Below, piece by piece: positions 4,646 to 5,970 of a DNA stretch of 5,970 bases (position 1 is the first letter of the stretch; every line of letters begins with the position of its first letter). The notes beneath the pieces were generated by a model. That model ran no database searches. It was given only the letters and a program-made list of their open reading frames with translations, and had not been told where the DNA came from. Source of the DNA: Paracoccaceae bacterium (GTDB taxonomy: Bacteria; Pseudomonadota; Alphaproteobacteria; Rhodobacterales; Rhodobacteraceae); assembly GCA_016764835.1 (NCBI GenBank), contig JAESRD010000181.1, positions 1-5,970 on the forward strand, written 5' to 3'. Position numbers and translations under genes: made by a program.

Positions 4646-5970
4646 TTATGCCCCCACGCGATGACTACGCCCCCCGCGATCAAATATCCAAAATAAGCCA
4701 AAAGACAAAACCACAAGCACCAGCCCAACCCCCGCCGCCGCCTGCATTTTATAAGCGCCAATAAGCCGGGCCATCAACAGCGGCAGTGTCGCTTGGTTCT
4801 CACTGGCAAACAGCGCAATCACCCCGAGATCGCCCATCGACATGGCAGCAACCAGCCCGGCGGCAAAGCCAAGCGGGCCGCGCAGCCGGGGCAGCAGCAC
4901 AATCCGCAGCCGCGCCCAACCGCTGAGGCCCAAAGCGCTGGCTAGTTTGCCATACTGGATCTCGGCCTGCTCCATCGCCGGCGCAATAATCCGGTGGGCA
5001 AAGGGCAGCGCCACCACCGCATTGACCACAATGACGATCGGCAATGTCACCGCCCCCGGCGAGATAAATTGAAACACCAATATGAACAGCCCGGTGCCGG
5101 TAACCAGCGACGACGCCGCCAAAGGCAGTGCCCCGCTCAACGCCGTCAGCGTATTGCGCTGAAACGACATCGCCAGCGCCAAGCTTAGGCATAAAGCGGC
5201 CGAGCAAAGGGCGATAAACACCGAGCGCAAAGCCGCACCCCAGACCGATGCGGGCATCTCGGCCAAGCTCGGCAGGCCGCGCAACAGCACCATGGCCAAG
5301 GGGATGATCAAGAACAGCGCGCCCGCAGTGATCACCACCGCATCAACCCAGCGGCTCAGGCCCCTATCCCAGCGCTGCACCGGACGGTCAAACCCGCCGC
5401 TCAGCGCGTCTGGCAGGGTGATAGAGCGCGAAAGGAACAGGGCAATGGCGCAGATAAAGAACTGCAAACCGGCCAAGAGCGCTGCCTTGCCAAGGTCAAA
5501 CTCGAAGCGCAATGCCTGATAGATTGCCAGCTCCAACGTGGTCGATTTTGGCCCACCGCCAAGCGTCAGCGCCACGGCAAAACTGGTCAGACAGATGAGA
5601 AAAATCACCAAGGCCGCACCGGGCACTGCATTGCGCAACATCGGCCACTCTAAGTAGCGCCAGACCGGCAAGTTAAGCGATGCGGCGAGCCTAAACCGCT
5701 CCGCCGGGATAGCTGCCCAGCCTTGCAAAAGTAGCCGTGTGGCCAATGGCAGGTTGAAGAAAACATGCGCCAAAACCACGCCGTGAAACCCGTAGATCGA
5801 AACCGTCGGCAGCCCCAAATAAGCTAGCCCGCTATTGAGCAGGCCGGCGCGGCCAAACACCGCCAACAAGCCAAACACCGCCACAATAACCGGCAAGATA
5901 AACGGCGCGCCAAGCACAGATATCAGCGCTTTGCGCCTCCAAAAAGCCCGCCGCGCCAAGGCCCGCGCCA
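4646..5970 (-). CDS. thiP: Thiamin/TPP ABC transporter permease, N-terminus cut by window edge
   Basis: Inner-membrane permease of the ThiBPQ importer. The frame is open to the right edge; a TTG at 5959 is an internal Leu (ALARRAFWRRK...), not the start. About 440 codons are visible and a full ThiP is about 520-540 residues, so roughly 80-100 N-terminal residues with the first membrane segments are outside. The protein has two fused permease halves, each with an EAA-type cytoplasmic loop that would contact ThiQ: IPAERFRLAASLNLP (84-98, counted from the Leu at 5959) and EQAEIQYGKLASALGLS (330-346). Many hydrophobic helices lie between and around them. Sequences such as GAPFILPVIVAVFGLLAVFG and GVVLAHVFFNLPLATRLLLQGW are typical of ThiP and separate it from the similar iron permeases of the FbpB type. 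It ends in TAA (4648-4646), 2 bases before thiQ. thiB is expected upstream, beyond the edge. Confidence 0.93.
   Translation of the reverse strand, partial: ARALARRAFWRRKALISVLGAPFILPVIVAVFGLLAVFGRAGLLNSGLAYLGLPTVSIYGFHGVVLAHVFFNLPLATRLLLQGWAAIPAERFRLAASLNLPVWRYLEWPMLRNAVPGAALVIFLICLTSFAVALTLGGGPKSTTLELAIYQALRFEFDLGKAALLAGLQFFICAIALFLSRSITLPDALSGGFDRPVQRWDRGLSRWVDAVVITAGALFLIIPLAMVLLRGLPSLAEMPASVWGAALRSVFIALCSAALCLSLALAMSFQRNTLTALSGALPLAASSLVTGTGLFILVFQFISPGAVTLPIVIVVNAVVALPFAHRIIAPAMEQAEIQYGKLASALGLSGWARLRIVLLPRLRGPLGFAAGLVAAMSMGDLGVIALFASENQATLPLLMARLIGAYKMQAAAGVGLVLVVLSFGLFWIFDRGGRSHRVGA

Noticed and set aside
4054..4764. Several plus-strand open frames opposite thiQ and the end of thiP
   Set aside because: Shadows of conserved ABC transporter genes; their proteins are low-complexity Pro/Ala/Ser/Arg-rich.
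4800..5207. Minus-strand 135-codon frame overlapping thiP in another frame
   Set aside because: The overlapping ThiP frame is continuous and contains the second EAA loop, so this is neither a frameshift nor a nested gene.
5957..5959. TTG at 5959 as the start of thiP
   Set aside because: The frame stays open upstream to the window edge, no ribosome binding site is seen, and the protein would lack the N-terminal membrane segments expected of ThiP.
1..5970. CRISPR arrays, insertion sequences, tRNA or rRNA genes, prophage or defence genes
   Set aside because: Reading both strands showed no regularly spaced repeats, transposase motifs, cloverleaf genes or mobile-element borders; the genes are ordinary housekeeping ones.

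Overview
The window looks like chromosomal DNA from an alphaproteobacterium, most likely Rhodobacterales (Rhodobacter/Roseobacter-like). The basis is a three-gene petABC operon whose proteins follow the Rhodobacter capsulatus/sphaeroides cytochrome bc1 subunits almost residue for residue (as recalled, not aligned). All four cytochrome b heme histidines fall at the Rhodobacter positions H97, H111, H198 and H212. Moderately high GC with a G/C-biased third codon position fits this.

Layout. Positions 1-484 (minus strand) hold the N-terminal part of an exported outer-membrane beta-barrel-type protein that runs off the left edge. Positions 574-948 (minus) encode a small cysteine-rich GFA/CENP-V family protein. 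A 172-bp gap between divergent genes (949-1120) carries several dyads, a near-match to a RegA/PrrA-type site and weak promoter-like elements. Positions 1121-3885 (plus) carry petA (Rieske), petB (cytochrome b) and petC (cytochrome c1), tightly packed. A strong symmetrical hairpin (3907-3934) separates petC from a convergent minus-strand operon: thiP (4646-5970, cut at the right edge) and thiQ (3942-4643), the permease and ATPase of a ThiBPQ thiamin/TPP importer.

How it works together. PetABC forms the membrane quinol:cytochrome c oxidoreductase, which passes electrons from ubiquinol through the Rieske cluster and cytochrome c1 to soluble or membrane-bound cytochrome c while moving protons. 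ThiPQ powers import of thiamin delivered by a periplasmic ThiB, expected just beyond the right edge. The two left-hand genes have no evident functional link to either operon.

No new multi-gene system is visible. The points most worth attention are: a probable TTG start for petA, which moves the start 9 bases downstream of the first ATG; a cluster of non-canonical residues in the quinol-oxidation (Qo) region of cytochrome b (His for Trp at 157, PEWF for PEWY); and a candidate redox-regulator site upstream of petA.
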